A stretch of 13,083 nucleotides of DNA from assembly GCA_028692515.1 (NCBI GenBank), contig JAQUXG010000017.1, forward strand, positions 1 through 13,083, given 5' to 3'. This DNA is from Kiritimatiellales bacterium (lineage in GTDB: Bacteria; Verrucomicrobiota; Kiritimatiellia; Kiritimatiellales; Tichowtungiaceae). The notes beneath the pieces are model-generated. The model had not been told where the DNA came from, did not search any database, and saw nothing but the letters and a program-made list of their open reading frames with translations. Made by a program: the position numbers and the translations under genes. Positions 1-7,628 of this stretch are shown here, piece after piece; position 1 is the first letter of the stretch; every line of letters begins with the position of its first letter.

Positions 1-48
1 AAATCAAACCTGTTCCCGAGAACACTCCGGCAGAGGAAACGCCTGTAA
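1..48 (+). other. Ambiguous 5' edge: end of an upstream gene, or N-terminal extension of the co-polymerase
   Basis: Two readings are open here. One frame ends at TAA (46-48), which overlaps the ATG at 48 as TAATG; this would be the last 15 codons of an upstream gene and fits the overlapping style of the next junctions. The co-polymerase frame is also open back to base 3 and encodes a proline- and glutamate-rich stretch resembling what follows, so that protein may begin outside the window. A purine-rich GAGGAA (33-38), 9 nt before the ATG at 48, favours a start at 48. The window alone cannot decide. Confidence 0.4.
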
Positions 49-2570
49 TGCCGGATCAACCGCGTTTTGCCGAAGAACCCTCATTCCGGATTAAAGATCA
101 GTTCAACGATCTCAATACCATTTCGCCAACGCTTTCCCGTGAAGCCGCCCGCCCATCCAAAGCACAGATGCCCGGCGCCGGCCTGTCGGAAAGCGCCCGC
201 CCGGGACGTACCATTCGCAAAGAAGCCTCGTTTCAGGATTTCTTCCGCAATCTGGACATCATCAAGATCGCGCGCGGAATTTACCGGAAGTTCTGGATCG
301 TCCTGCTCGCTGCGTTCGGGATAATGCTGCTGTTCATTCCCATTGCGCGCAGTCTGCAAGGCGGCGTCAGTTGGTCTGCGGAATCCGTCATCATCTACAC
401 CAAGCCGACACAGAAGCAGATCGACGTGCAGGGTTCATCCTTTCTCCTGCGGCCGCTCACGCAGGACACTCTGGTGGATATGTTTCTCTCACCGGTAAAT
501 ATCAAGTCGCTGGAAGAGGCAACCGGATTCAAACCACTGATTAAAAACGTCTCATTCGATTCGCAGAGCAAATCGGATATCGTCACGCTGCGTGTCAGCG
601 CCATGCCGGATGAAAAGTCGGCCATCGACGGCGTTAACAAGCTGGCAGCTATTATTCTCACAAAAAATGACGGCTATTACCGGCAGCTGGCCGAAACGGC
701 CTACGAGCAATACAAAACCCAGCGCGAAATCACCGAGAAAACATTCAATGAGGCCGTCAAAGCGGTTGAAGAGTTCCAGCTTAAAAACCAGCTTCTCGAA
801 CTCAACACGCAGTATCAAAACTACTTCTCCTCCGTTAACGCGGCCACAGAGCGCCTGAGCATTGCCAAGGTGGCCCATGAAGGTCTGGTCGTCCGTATCG
901 CAAACTATGAAAAAATGATCGCCGAGCTTCCGGAAGAGGTGCTCAACGAGGCTCAGGAAGATAATCCATTGAAAGGCCGCATCTCCAATGCCGAAGCCGC
1001 TCTGCTACAGGCGCGCATTCAGTACGCCGCCGACAATCCGAAAATTCTCCGGCAGGAGCGCGAGTTGGAAGAGCTGCGCAAGCTGCTGCAAAGCGGAACC
1101 TTTGACGAAACCCGTGAACGCACCTATGTGAAGAATCCTCTCAAAGGTCAGCTCGAAGGCGAACTGCTGAAGCTACGCTCAGAAGAAAATGTCGCCGTGC
1201 AGCAGGTTGAGTCACTGAAAAAGGACCTCGAAAAACTCCAGACCCGCTTTCAGGATCTGCCGCGACTGGAAAAAGAATACGCCGCACTGCTGCAAAAACG
1301 TGCTGAGTCCGATGCCGCACTCAAAACACTGAGAGCCAGCGAAGAATCAGCCCGCCTCACCATGAATTCCAACCTGTCGGATTTCAAACTCATCAGCATC
1401 GCCTCCACCGCCGAATCCACCGCCGCCTCGCTGATCGGAAAAGTTATCCCGATTGCCGGCTTTATTCTTGGATTTTTCGGCGGGCTGATTGTGGTGCTTC
1501 TCATCGAACTGCTCGATGCCAAGATCCGCACTCAGCAGCAGCTCGAAACCGCTTACGACGCCCCCTGCCTCGCATCCATTATCGAAATTCCGCATCTGGA
1601 AGCGTACGACACCTATCAGCTACTGCTACCTTCTCTGCGCGAGATCTCCGAGCGCCTGAACATTGTCCTGCAGGGCCATCGTGCCAAGGTTCTTGGATTC
1701 TTCAGCTCACTCGACAACGAAGGCAAAAGCATCCTCTCCTTCAATCTGGCGCGCTACTACAGCTCTCTGCACATCAACGTGCTGTTTGTTGGATTCGATG
1801 CACTGCCCAATCCCTGCCTGCCGGCCCCCGGCGATACCAGCTGGCCGCAAAAAGGGATTGAAGACTATCTGCGCGGAGAAGTTGAACTATCCGACATGCT
1901 GACAACCGTAAACGGCGTCGATGTGATCCGCGCTCAGAAAAGCCCTGCTGATCTGCTCGATCTGGCCAAAGGCTCGTCTATGCCCCGGTTGTGGGATCTG
2001 CTCCGGCAAAACTATGACCTCATCATCACGGAAGCGCCTGCGGTTCTCGACAATCCGCTTTCCGGCACCATCGCCGGCTTCCAGGACGAGATCATCTACA
2101 TGCTCGCTTCGTCGATCAGCGACCGCCGCCTCGTCGATGCCGGACTTCAATTCCTCGAAGATCGCGGCCTCGCTCCGTGCGCGCTGATCTTCAACCGCGT
2201 CAACCCCTACTACCTCGAAGATGTCCGCCAGCAGCGCATCATCCGCAATCTGACGGAACCGCACAATCCGCTCGACGACCTGGTCTCCTTCTTCAAGCGG
2301 TTTACCGCGCCGACGGCCGTCGAAGTCGCAGACGAACAGTCCGCTGATGAAACCGCCGCCGAACTGCCGCAAGATGAAGATCTGCCTGAATTTATCGGTG
2401 ACGAAGCAGACGACTCTCCGGTTTCTCAAAATGAAGAGGAGCTTGAAAAACCGGAAGGTATAAAGACAAAAGAAGAATCAGAGGATCTCTCCTTCAAAGA
2501 CTGGCTCGGCGAGCCGGGAAACCCGTTCAAAGGAACTCCGGGCAAGGAATCAGAGGATGATGAAAAATAA
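48..2570 (+). CDS. Wzc/GumC-like polysaccharide co-polymerase with degenerate BY-kinase domain
   Basis: Inner-membrane protein that probably sets chain length and links polymerisation to export of an exopolysaccharide or capsule. As read it has 840 residues: an unusual cytoplasmic N-terminal extension of about 80 residues, TM1 near 82-101, a periplasmic Wzz-type region with long coiled coil (about 220-430), TM2 near 465-488, and a cytoplasmic P-loop domain (about 545-730). The Walker A motif is present (N557-E-G-K560-S561). Walker A' is altered: where BY-kinases have Asp-x-Asp, this protein has G582-F-D584. The Walker B Asp is replaced by E662. The roughly 118 residues after Y722 are very acidic and contain no tyrosine, so the usual C-terminal autophosphorylation cluster is missing. 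Family assignment is secure; loss of kinase activity is inferred. The stop overlaps the next gene by 14 nt. The start at 48 is plausible but not certain. Confidence 0.88.
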   Translation: MPDQPRFAEEPSFRIKDQFNDLNTISPTLSREAARPSKAQMPGAGLSESARPGRTIRKEASFQDFFRNLDIIKIARGIYRKFWIVLLAAFGIMLLFIPIARSLQGGVSWSAESVIIYTKPTQKQIDVQGSSFLLRPLTQDTLVDMFLSPVNIKSLEEATGFKPLIKNVSFDSQSKSDIVTLRVSAMPDEKSAIDGVNKLAAIILTKNDGYYRQLAETAYEQYKTQREITEKTFNEAVKAVEEFQLKNQLLELNTQYQNYFSSVNAATERLSIAKVAHEGLVVRIANYEKMIAELPEEVLNEAQEDNPLKGRISNAEAALLQARIQYAADNPKILRQERELEELRKLLQSGTFDETRERTYVKNPLKGQLEGELLKLRSEENVAVQQVESLKKDLEKLQTRFQDLPRLEKEYAALLQKRAESDAALKTLRASEESARLTMNSNLSDFKLISIASTAESTAASLIGKVIPIAGFILGFFGGLIVVLLIELLDAKIRTQQQLETAYDAPCLASIIEIPHLEAYDTYQLLLPSLREISERLNIVLQGHRAKVLGFFSSLDNEGKSILSFNLARYYSSLHINVLFVGFDALPNPCLPAPGDTSWPQKGIEDYLRGEVELSDMLTTVNGVDVIRAQKSPADLLDLAKGSSMPRLWDLLRQNYDLIITEAPAVLDNPLSGTIAGFQDEIIYMLASSISDRRLVDAGLQFLEDRGLAPCALIFNRVNPYYLEDVRQQRIIRNLTEPHNPLDDLVSFFKRFTAPTAVEVADEQSADETAAELPQDEDLPEFIGDEADDSPVSQNEEELEKPEGIKTKEESEDLSFKDWLGEPGNPFKGTPGKESEDDEK

Positions 2571-3633
2571 ATATTCCATTGCAGCGATTCTCCTTTTCGC
2601 GGCCGGACTGGCTCAGGCGGCGAATGATACCGCCGTCCACTCCAATCTGCTCAGCCAGATCACCGCGACCCAGAAACGCTCCAAGTTTCCGCCCGAATAT
2701 TTCATTCCGCACACAACGGAAGACCGGCGTCTGCAAGTCGGTGATGAAGTGGAAATCAGCGTGTTCGGCCAGCGCGACACCATCGCGGAAAATGTACCGG
2801 TGGCGCCGGACGGTAAACTCTACTACCGCTTTCTACCCGGAATTCAGGCCGAAGGCCGGACTGCCGTAGATGTTGCCAATGAAATGGAATCCAAACTCGG
2901 CCGCCTGTTCAACAATCCGGAAGTCTCCGTCATCCCCACCCGGTTTATATCCAACCGCTTCGCCATCTTCGGCAAGGTTGAAAACGGCGGTGTTTATCCG
3001 CTGGATACCCCCACCACCATCCGGCAGGCCATCGCCAAGGCGCAAGGTATCGCACTTGGAAAATATCACGACAGCTGGATTCCAATTCATAATTACAAAG
3101 ACAGCTGGCTTATTCGCAACGGAGAAAAAGTCCCCGTTAATTTTGAAGCCCTCATGACGAAAGACGACTTCTCCGAAGACATCTACGTCCGCCCCGGCGA
3201 CGTAATCTATATTGCCTCCGCACTGGGCCGGGAGGTTTATCTCATGGGCGAAGTCAACCAGCAGCAATCTCAGCCCTTCACCGCCGGCCTGACCCTCACC
3301 CAGCTGATCTCCGGCCTGGATGCCGGTGCCGGCGGCTATAATCAGGAAACAGCTGACATCAAGCGGGTCGTTATTCTGCGTGACGCCAGAAATGATCCGA
3401 AGGTTTTCAAGGTGAATCTCGAAGCCATCATGAAAGGCAAAGAGCACAACGTCTTTCTGGAGCCGGGCGACATCGTATATGTTCCGGAAAAATCATTCCT
3501 CTTCACCCGAACGCTCGTCAAAGCCATGTTTCAGACCTTCGTCAACACATTCGCCGGTGAGTTCGCCAGCGATATTAACAAAAAATATCTGTTCCCCGGC
3601 GGCTACACGACACCCCAAATACCCGTACCATGA
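2557..3633 (+). CDS. Wza-like polysaccharide export protein (Poly_export plus two SLBB domains), not lipidated
   Basis: Probably part of the periplasmic and outer-membrane channel that exports the polysaccharide handled by the preceding co-polymerase. The protein has 358 residues. A Sec signal peptide (hydrophobic 7-18) ends in an A-Q-A site near residue 21, with no lipobox cysteine. A polysaccharide export domain covers about 55-128 (LQVGDEVEISVFGQ), then two SLBB beta-grasp domains at about 134-220 and 226-310, each ending in a PGD-hydrophobic signature. A C-terminal helix (about 318-343) matches the place where Wza has its membrane-crossing helix. The gene starts inside the end of the previous gene; AAGGA at 2544-2548 lies 8 nt before the ATG, and a second ATG follows immediately at 2560. 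It is visibly related to the next gene, suggesting tandem duplication. Confidence 0.88.
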   Translation: MMKNKYSIAAILLFAAGLAQAANDTAVHSNLLSQITATQKRSKFPPEYFIPHTTEDRRLQVGDEVEISVFGQRDTIAENVPVAPDGKLYYRFLPGIQAEGRTAVDVANEMESKLGRLFNNPEVSVIPTRFISNRFAIFGKVENGGVYPLDTPTTIRQAIAKAQGIALGKYHDSWIPIHNYKDSWLIRNGEKVPVNFEALMTKDDFSEDIYVRPGDVIYIASALGREVYLMGEVNQQQSQPFTAGLTLTQLISGLDAGAGGYNQETADIKRVVILRDARNDPKVFKVNLEAIMKGKEHNVFLEPGDIVYVPEKSFLFTRTLVKAMFQTFVNTFAGEFASDINKKYLFPGGYTTPQIPVP

Positions 3634-4799
3634 AAATGAAAATCATCATCCTTCTCCCTTTACTGCTGAGTGTGATTCTCTCGGCCGGTTGCACCTCTCT
3701 GCGTAACAAGCCGAAGCTTGAAAACAATAAAGAACTTCAGACGGCTGAAGTACTCGAACTGCCGAACGCCGGAGATCTCTCCCTCACGGAAATGGAAACC
3801 GGTGTGTGGGTTCAACTCAATCCCGAGGAACCCGCCGACGCCACCAGCCCGCTCGCCAAGCCGAAAGACGGCCCCTACCGCCTCGGCGTCGGCGATGTTC
3901 TTGAAATCACACTCTACGGAGAAGGCGATGCGGAAACCCGCCGGGTTCTGCCGATCGATCCCGCCGGCGACATCACCTATATGCTCCTCGGCACCATTCC
4001 CGCCGCCGGCCGAACTATTGACGAACTGACTGAAGACATGCGTGCACGCATTCGTGCCAAACTGAACTACGTCATTCTGAACGTCGGCCCGGTCACTCTG
4101 GGCAGCCAGACCTTCACGGTTCTCGGACAGCTTGTAAGACCGCAGGTCTATCCGCTTCAAGGCCGCACCCATCTGCTGGATGCCATCGCCATGGCGGGCG
4201 GCCCGAAAGTCGGCGTTATTCGTGACGTCAGCGCCGACATTCACGACTACGCCCACGCCACACTGGTACGCGACGGCGAAGTGCTTCCGGTTGACTTTGA
4301 ACGCCTCGTCAATAAAGGCGACGCCTCGCAAAACGTCGAGATACTCGCTGGCGATATCATCATGATCCCCTCCGCTTTGGAGCGGAAAATTTACGCCCTT
4401 GGCGCGTTCAACAACCCGCAAGGGGTTCAGTTCGCCTCCTCGGAGACCACCCTCATGAACGTCGTCGTGCAGGCAGGCGGCATTAACAGGGACAACGGAG
4501 ACGGCCACGTTCTCATCATCCGCGGAAATACGACCAATCCGAAAGTGATGCTCATGGACATGTCGCAATTCGATTCCAAAAAAGCCCGCGTCTTTAAGAT
4601 TCTCGCCGGTCGTTCTCTGGATATCACCCTCCAGGCCGGAGATATTGTTTATGCGGTGCCGCGAAAATTCGGCTATCTGCGCGATGTCGTCAAGCAGGCC
4701 GTCAACACCTTCGGAACCCGCCTCTCCTCGGATGCCGCCAAAGATATCTGGCAGCAGCATATCGACCCGTTCAACTTCGGCACACAACGTCCGCAGTAA
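3630..4799 (+). CDS. Wza-like outer-membrane polysaccharide export lipoprotein
   Basis: Outer-membrane export component with 389 residues. A signal peptide ends in a lipobox, L17-S-A-G-C21, so the mature protein is probably acylated on Cys21; the next residues (T-S) are not an inner-membrane retention signal. A low-complexity linker (22-80) precedes the polysaccharide export domain (about 82-155, YRLGVGDVLEITLYG), two SLBB domains (about 161-248 and 252-343) and a C-terminal helix (about 346-377). The gene overlaps its predecessor by 4 nt (ATGA) and has no clear Shine-Dalgarno, so translation is probably coupled; an alternative ATG lies at 3636. The first SLBB and the start of the second align well with the previous protein (IHDYAHATLVRDGE against IHNYKDSWLIRNGE). 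It ends 36 nt from the convergent rimO gene. Confidence 0.9.
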   Translation: MKMKIIILLPLLLSVILSAGCTSLRNKPKLENNKELQTAEVLELPNAGDLSLTEMETGVWVQLNPEEPADATSPLAKPKDGPYRLGVGDVLEITLYGEGDAETRRVLPIDPAGDITYMLLGTIPAAGRTIDELTEDMRARIRAKLNYVILNVGPVTLGSQTFTVLGQLVRPQVYPLQGRTHLLDAIAMAGGPKVGVIRDVSADIHDYAHATLVRDGEVLPVDFERLVNKGDASQNVEILAGDIIMIPSALERKIYALGAFNNPQGVQFASSETTLMNVVVQAGGINRDNGDGHVLIIRGNTTNPKVMLMDMSQFDSKKARVFKILAGRSLDITLQAGDIVYAVPRKFGYLRDVVKQAVNTFGTRLSSDAAKDIWQQHIDPFNFGTQRPQ

Positions 4800-4835
4800 A
4801 TTCAGCCGCAACGAAAAATATCCGATCTTCGGAAA

Positions 4836-6161
4836 CTATTCCGCGATCAGATCGTAGTCTAACGACCCGGTGACCCGCACATCGAAGCGGTCGCCGGCAA
4901 CCGCGTCAAACTCAGGCAGAAGAACCACCCCGTCTACTTCCGGCGCTTCAAACTGTGTCCGGCCGATTAAACCCTCTTCGCCAAGACCGTCGATCATCAC
5001 TTCGATGATTTTTTCGACCTGCGCCGCGCAGCGCGCGGAGGAAACTTCGCGCTGAGCTTCCATCAGAAGCGCACGGCGGGTTTCTTTAATCTCCTGCGGC
5101 ACACTGTCCGCCATTTCTGCGGAACGGGTTCCCGGTTCGGCGGAATAGGTAAAAACGCCCGCGTGGGTAAAGCGGCCCTCTTTCACAAATGCCAGCAGTT
5201 CCTGAAAATCCTCTTCGGTTTCACCGGGATGGCCGGTGATAAACGCCGTGCGAATCGCACAGTCCGGCAGAACCTCCCGGATCAAATCGAGTTTTTCCAA
5301 GGTTTGGAACTTTGAAATCTGCCGACCCATCACGTTAAGCATCCGATCCGAAATATGCTGAAGCGGCATATCGATGTAATGACAGAAACGCGGATCGGAG
5401 GCCAGCACCTCAAGCATGTCGCGGGTCAGATGTTGAGGACAGGCGTACATCAGCCGGAACCAGACATCCTCGGGAATTTCGTCGCGCAGTTTTACCAGAA
5501 GTTCTGCCAGATGCAATTCGCCGTCCCACTCTTTGCCGTACGCCGTCGTGTCCTGCGCAATCAAATTGAGCTCCACCGCACCCGCTTCAATCAGCGCACG
5601 GGCTTCGTCCAGAATGTCGTCCATCGGTCGGCTGATCTGCCGTCCGCGGATTTTCGGGATTGAGCAGAACGTGCAGGGATTGGAACAACCCTCAGAAATT
5701 TTCAGATAGGCCGTATGCGGCGATCCCATCCGCAAACGCGGACGAATTAAAAACTCAGTGTAGCCTTCCGGTTCAGAAATCGCAGTGTTTTCGCCCAGCA
5801 ACCCGGCACAGATTTCCGGCAGGCGGCTGTAATCGTGAAACGAAACGCGCGCGTCGGCGGCATCCAGAAAATTTTCCAGCTCCGGACTGTCGGACACCCG
5901 CTTAACCAGACAACCGAGTGCAACAACCGCTTTGGGCCCGCCGCCCTCTTTGAGTCCGCGCAATTCGTGCAAAACACCCGCCGCCTCTTCGCGCGCATCC
6001 TGAATAAAGCCGCAGGTATTGACAAGGCAGATATCCGCATCGGCGGGTTCTTCGGCAATCATCCAGCCGCTCTCCACAAAGCGTCCAAGGATGAGTTCGG
6101 AATCCACAGTGTTCTTGGCGCATCCGAGACTGATCAGGCTGACAACAGGAGATTTTTTCAT
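4836..6161 (-). CDS. rimO: Ribosomal protein S12 (aspartate) methylthiotransferase RimO
   Basis: Radical-SAM enzyme that adds a methylthio group to a conserved aspartate of ribosomal protein S12, using two 4Fe-4S clusters. The 441 residues match the usual length. The N-terminal UPF0004 domain has its three cluster cysteines (C14 in SLGCAKNTVDSE, C50 in NTCGFI, C84 in ALGC). The radical-SAM domain carries C159-x3-C163-x2-C166 (SEGCSNPCTFC), and a C-terminal TRAM domain spans about 376-438. The SLGCAKNTVDSE and NTCGFIQDAREE signatures favour RimO over MiaB. I chose the ATG at 6161; a TTG immediately upstream (6164) is also in frame but gives only one extra residue. The gene starts 3 nt after the trkH stop codon, so the two are almost certainly in one operon. 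The coding strand includes one TTCCAAACCTTGGAA palindrome (5295-5309). Confidence 0.95.
   Translation of the reverse strand: MKKSPVVSLISLGCAKNTVDSELILGRFVESGWMIAEEPADADICLVNTCGFIQDAREEAAGVLHELRGLKEGGGPKAVVALGCLVKRVSDSPELENFLDAADARVSFHDYSRLPEICAGLLGENTAISEPEGYTEFLIRPRLRMGSPHTAYLKISEGCSNPCTFCSIPKIRGRQISRPMDDILDEARALIEAGAVELNLIAQDTTAYGKEWDGELHLAELLVKLRDEIPEDVWFRLMYACPQHLTRDMLEVLASDPRFCHYIDMPLQHISDRMLNVMGRQISKFQTLEKLDLIREVLPDCAIRTAFITGHPGETEEDFQELLAFVKEGRFTHAGVFTYSAEPGTRSAEMADSVPQEIKETRRALLMEAQREVSSARCAAQVEKIIEVMIDGLGEEGLIGRTQFEAPEVDGVVLLPEFDAVAGDRFDVRVTGSLDYDLIAE
5295..5309. repeat. TTCCAANNNTTGGAA palindrome, copy 1 (in rimO)
   Basis: TTCCAAGGTTTGGAA on the + strand; 6-nt perfect arms. On the rimO coding strand it encodes F-Q-T-L-E. 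Confidence 0.6.
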
Positions 6162-6164
6162 CAA

Positions 6165-7628
6165 TTAGCGTTTCCAGAAACTGGGCAAAAAGAGAATGAG
6201 AACCGTATAGAGTTCGAGGCGGCCGAGAAGCATACACAGTGTCAGGATAATCTGACCGGCAGCCGGGACAGCAGCATAGTTCTGCGTGGCTCCGACAGCG
6301 GACAATCCGGGACCGATGTTACCGAGCGTCGCAATGACCGACGTGGCGGCGGTTTCGAGGTCAGGCGTGAAAAAAGTCATCAGGAAAGAGGCCAGTGCGA
6401 AGACGATGACAAAGATGGTGAAGAAGGCCGCGATGTTGGCGACCACTTCGTCTTCGACCGGCTTGCGGCCCAGCTTGAGCTGCATGACCGCCTGCGGCCG
6501 CATGAACTGCCGGATCTCTTTGATCATCTTCTTCCACATGATAAAAATGCGAACCACCTTGATGCCGCCGCCTGTCGATCCGGCGCAGCCGCCGACAAAC
6601 ATCATCAGTACCAGCAGCATACGCGAAGCCTGCGGCCACACATTGAAGTCCGCAGTAACAAAACCGGTTGTGGTTAAAATCGAAGTTCCTTGGAAAAATG
6701 CGGCGCGCAGTGCACCGAGCACTCCGTCGTAAAGAGGAAGAATATCAACGGTCAGAAATAATCCGCAGATGAGCCAGAAAAAGAAATAGAAGCGGAACTC
6801 GGGATCTTTGAAGTAGCGTCCCGGCTGACCGGTCAGCGCGTAATAATGCAGGGAAAAGTTCACCCCGGAGGCAAACATAAAGAAGATAATAATACAGTCG
6901 ATAATGCCGCTGTTATAAGCGCCGACACTCGCGGTGCGGGTTGAAAAGCCGCCGGTTGCCATCGTGGCAAAAGTGTGACAGAACGAGTCAAACCAGTTCA
7001 TACCGCCGGCAAATTTCAAAAGCAGAATTTCAGCCAGCGTCAGCAGTGCGTAAACGCCCCACAGCAGCTTGGCCGTTGTGGTGATGCGCGGCGTCAGCCG
7101 GTCTTTGGACGGGCCGGGCATTTCAGCACGATAAAGCTGCATGCCGCCCACGCCTAGAAACGGCAGGATCGCCACGCAGAGCACTAATACACCCATCCCG
7201 CCGAACCAGTGGGTCAGCGCGCGCCAGAAAATGATCCCGCGCGGAATCATTTCCAATGTTTGGAAATTTCCTGCAGGCAGTACCGACGCACCGGTGGTCG
7301 TAAAGCCGGACATGGTTTCAAAAATGGCCGCGACCGGATGAGGAATCACACCGGAAAAAATGTAGGGTAGCGCCCCGAAAAATGCGGCAAACAGCCAGCC
7401 GAACGTCACCACGCCAAACCCGTCGCGCCGGGAAAGATTGATGTCGCCGCGCGTCAGAATCAGCATGACACCCGCAATACCCACCGTGATTGCCGAGGAA
7501 AGCAGCAGGCTGTATTGCGTGTAAGCCGGATCATCCCAGTAAAAAGAGAGAGCGGCACAAAAACCCATCGCCGCGCCGATCACCAGCGTGACAAAAGCTA
7601 CTAAATGGAATACGACGCGTTTATTCAT
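6165..7628 (-). CDS. trkH: Trk-type potassium uptake channel subunit TrkH
   Basis: Inner-membrane potassium-translocating subunit, expected to work with the cytoplasmic TrkA encoded just upstream. The 487 residues are strongly hydrophobic and show the four repeated M1-P-M2 pore units. The selectivity-filter loops are T110-T-T-G-A-S, A224-T-G-G-F-S, T319-T-T-G-F-V and G436-N-I-G-P-G. The family motifs HWFGGMGVLVL (140-150) and GGCAGSTGGGIKVVR (346-360) are intact. The start codon shares one base with the trkA stop (TAATG), indicating translational coupling. The gene ends 3 nt before rimO. The assignment to the TrkH/KtrB superfamily is secure; TrkH rather than KtrB is supported by the length and by the adjacent two-domain TrkA. 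One TTCCAAACATTGGAA palindrome (7251-7265) lies in the coding sequence and encodes F-Q-T-L-E. Confidence 0.95.
   Translation of the reverse strand: MNKRVVFHLVAFVTLVIGAAMGFCAALSFYWDDPAYTQYSLLLSSAITVGIAGVMLILTRGDINLSRRDGFGVVTFGWLFAAFFGALPYIFSGVIPHPVAAIFETMSGFTTTGASVLPAGNFQTLEMIPRGIIFWRALTHWFGGMGVLVLCVAILPFLGVGGMQLYRAEMPGPSKDRLTPRITTTAKLLWGVYALLTLAEILLLKFAGGMNWFDSFCHTFATMATGGFSTRTASVGAYNSGIIDCIIIFFMFASGVNFSLHYYALTGQPGRYFKDPEFRFYFFFWLICGLFLTVDILPLYDGVLGALRAAFFQGTSILTTTGFVTADFNVWPQASRMLLVLMMFVGGCAGSTGGGIKVVRIFIMWKKMIKEIRQFMRPQAVMQLKLGRKPVEDEVVANIAAFFTIFVIVFALASFLMTFFTPDLETAATSVIATLGNIGPGLSAVGATQNYAAVPAAGQIILTLCMLLGRLELYTVLILFLPSFWKR
7251..7265. repeat. TTCCAANNNTTGGAA palindrome, copy 2 (in trkH)
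   Basis: TTCCAATGTTTGGAA on the + strand; the palindrome extends to 8-nt arms (7249-7256 and 7260-7267). On the trkH coding strand it also encodes F-Q-T-L-E. Confidence 0.6.

Noticed and set aside
1887..2429. 180-codon reading frame antisense to the co-polymerase kinase-like domain
   Set aside because: Shadow of a recognised domain, with no independent support.
3660..4811. 383-codon reading frame antisense to the polysaccharide export lipoprotein gene
   Set aside because: It mirrors the high-GC third positions of a well-supported gene, has no recognisable domain and no ribosome site; a codon-bias shadow.
4821..4833. Small inverted repeat TCCGA-TCT-TCGGA between the convergent export and rimO genes as a terminator
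   Set aside because: A stem of 5 bp with a 3-nt loop and no T-tract on either strand is too weak to call.
5835..6677. 280-codon + strand frame spanning the rimO-trkH junction
   Set aside because: Both genes beneath it are unmistakable on the other strand; the translation is low-complexity charged sequence with no motif.
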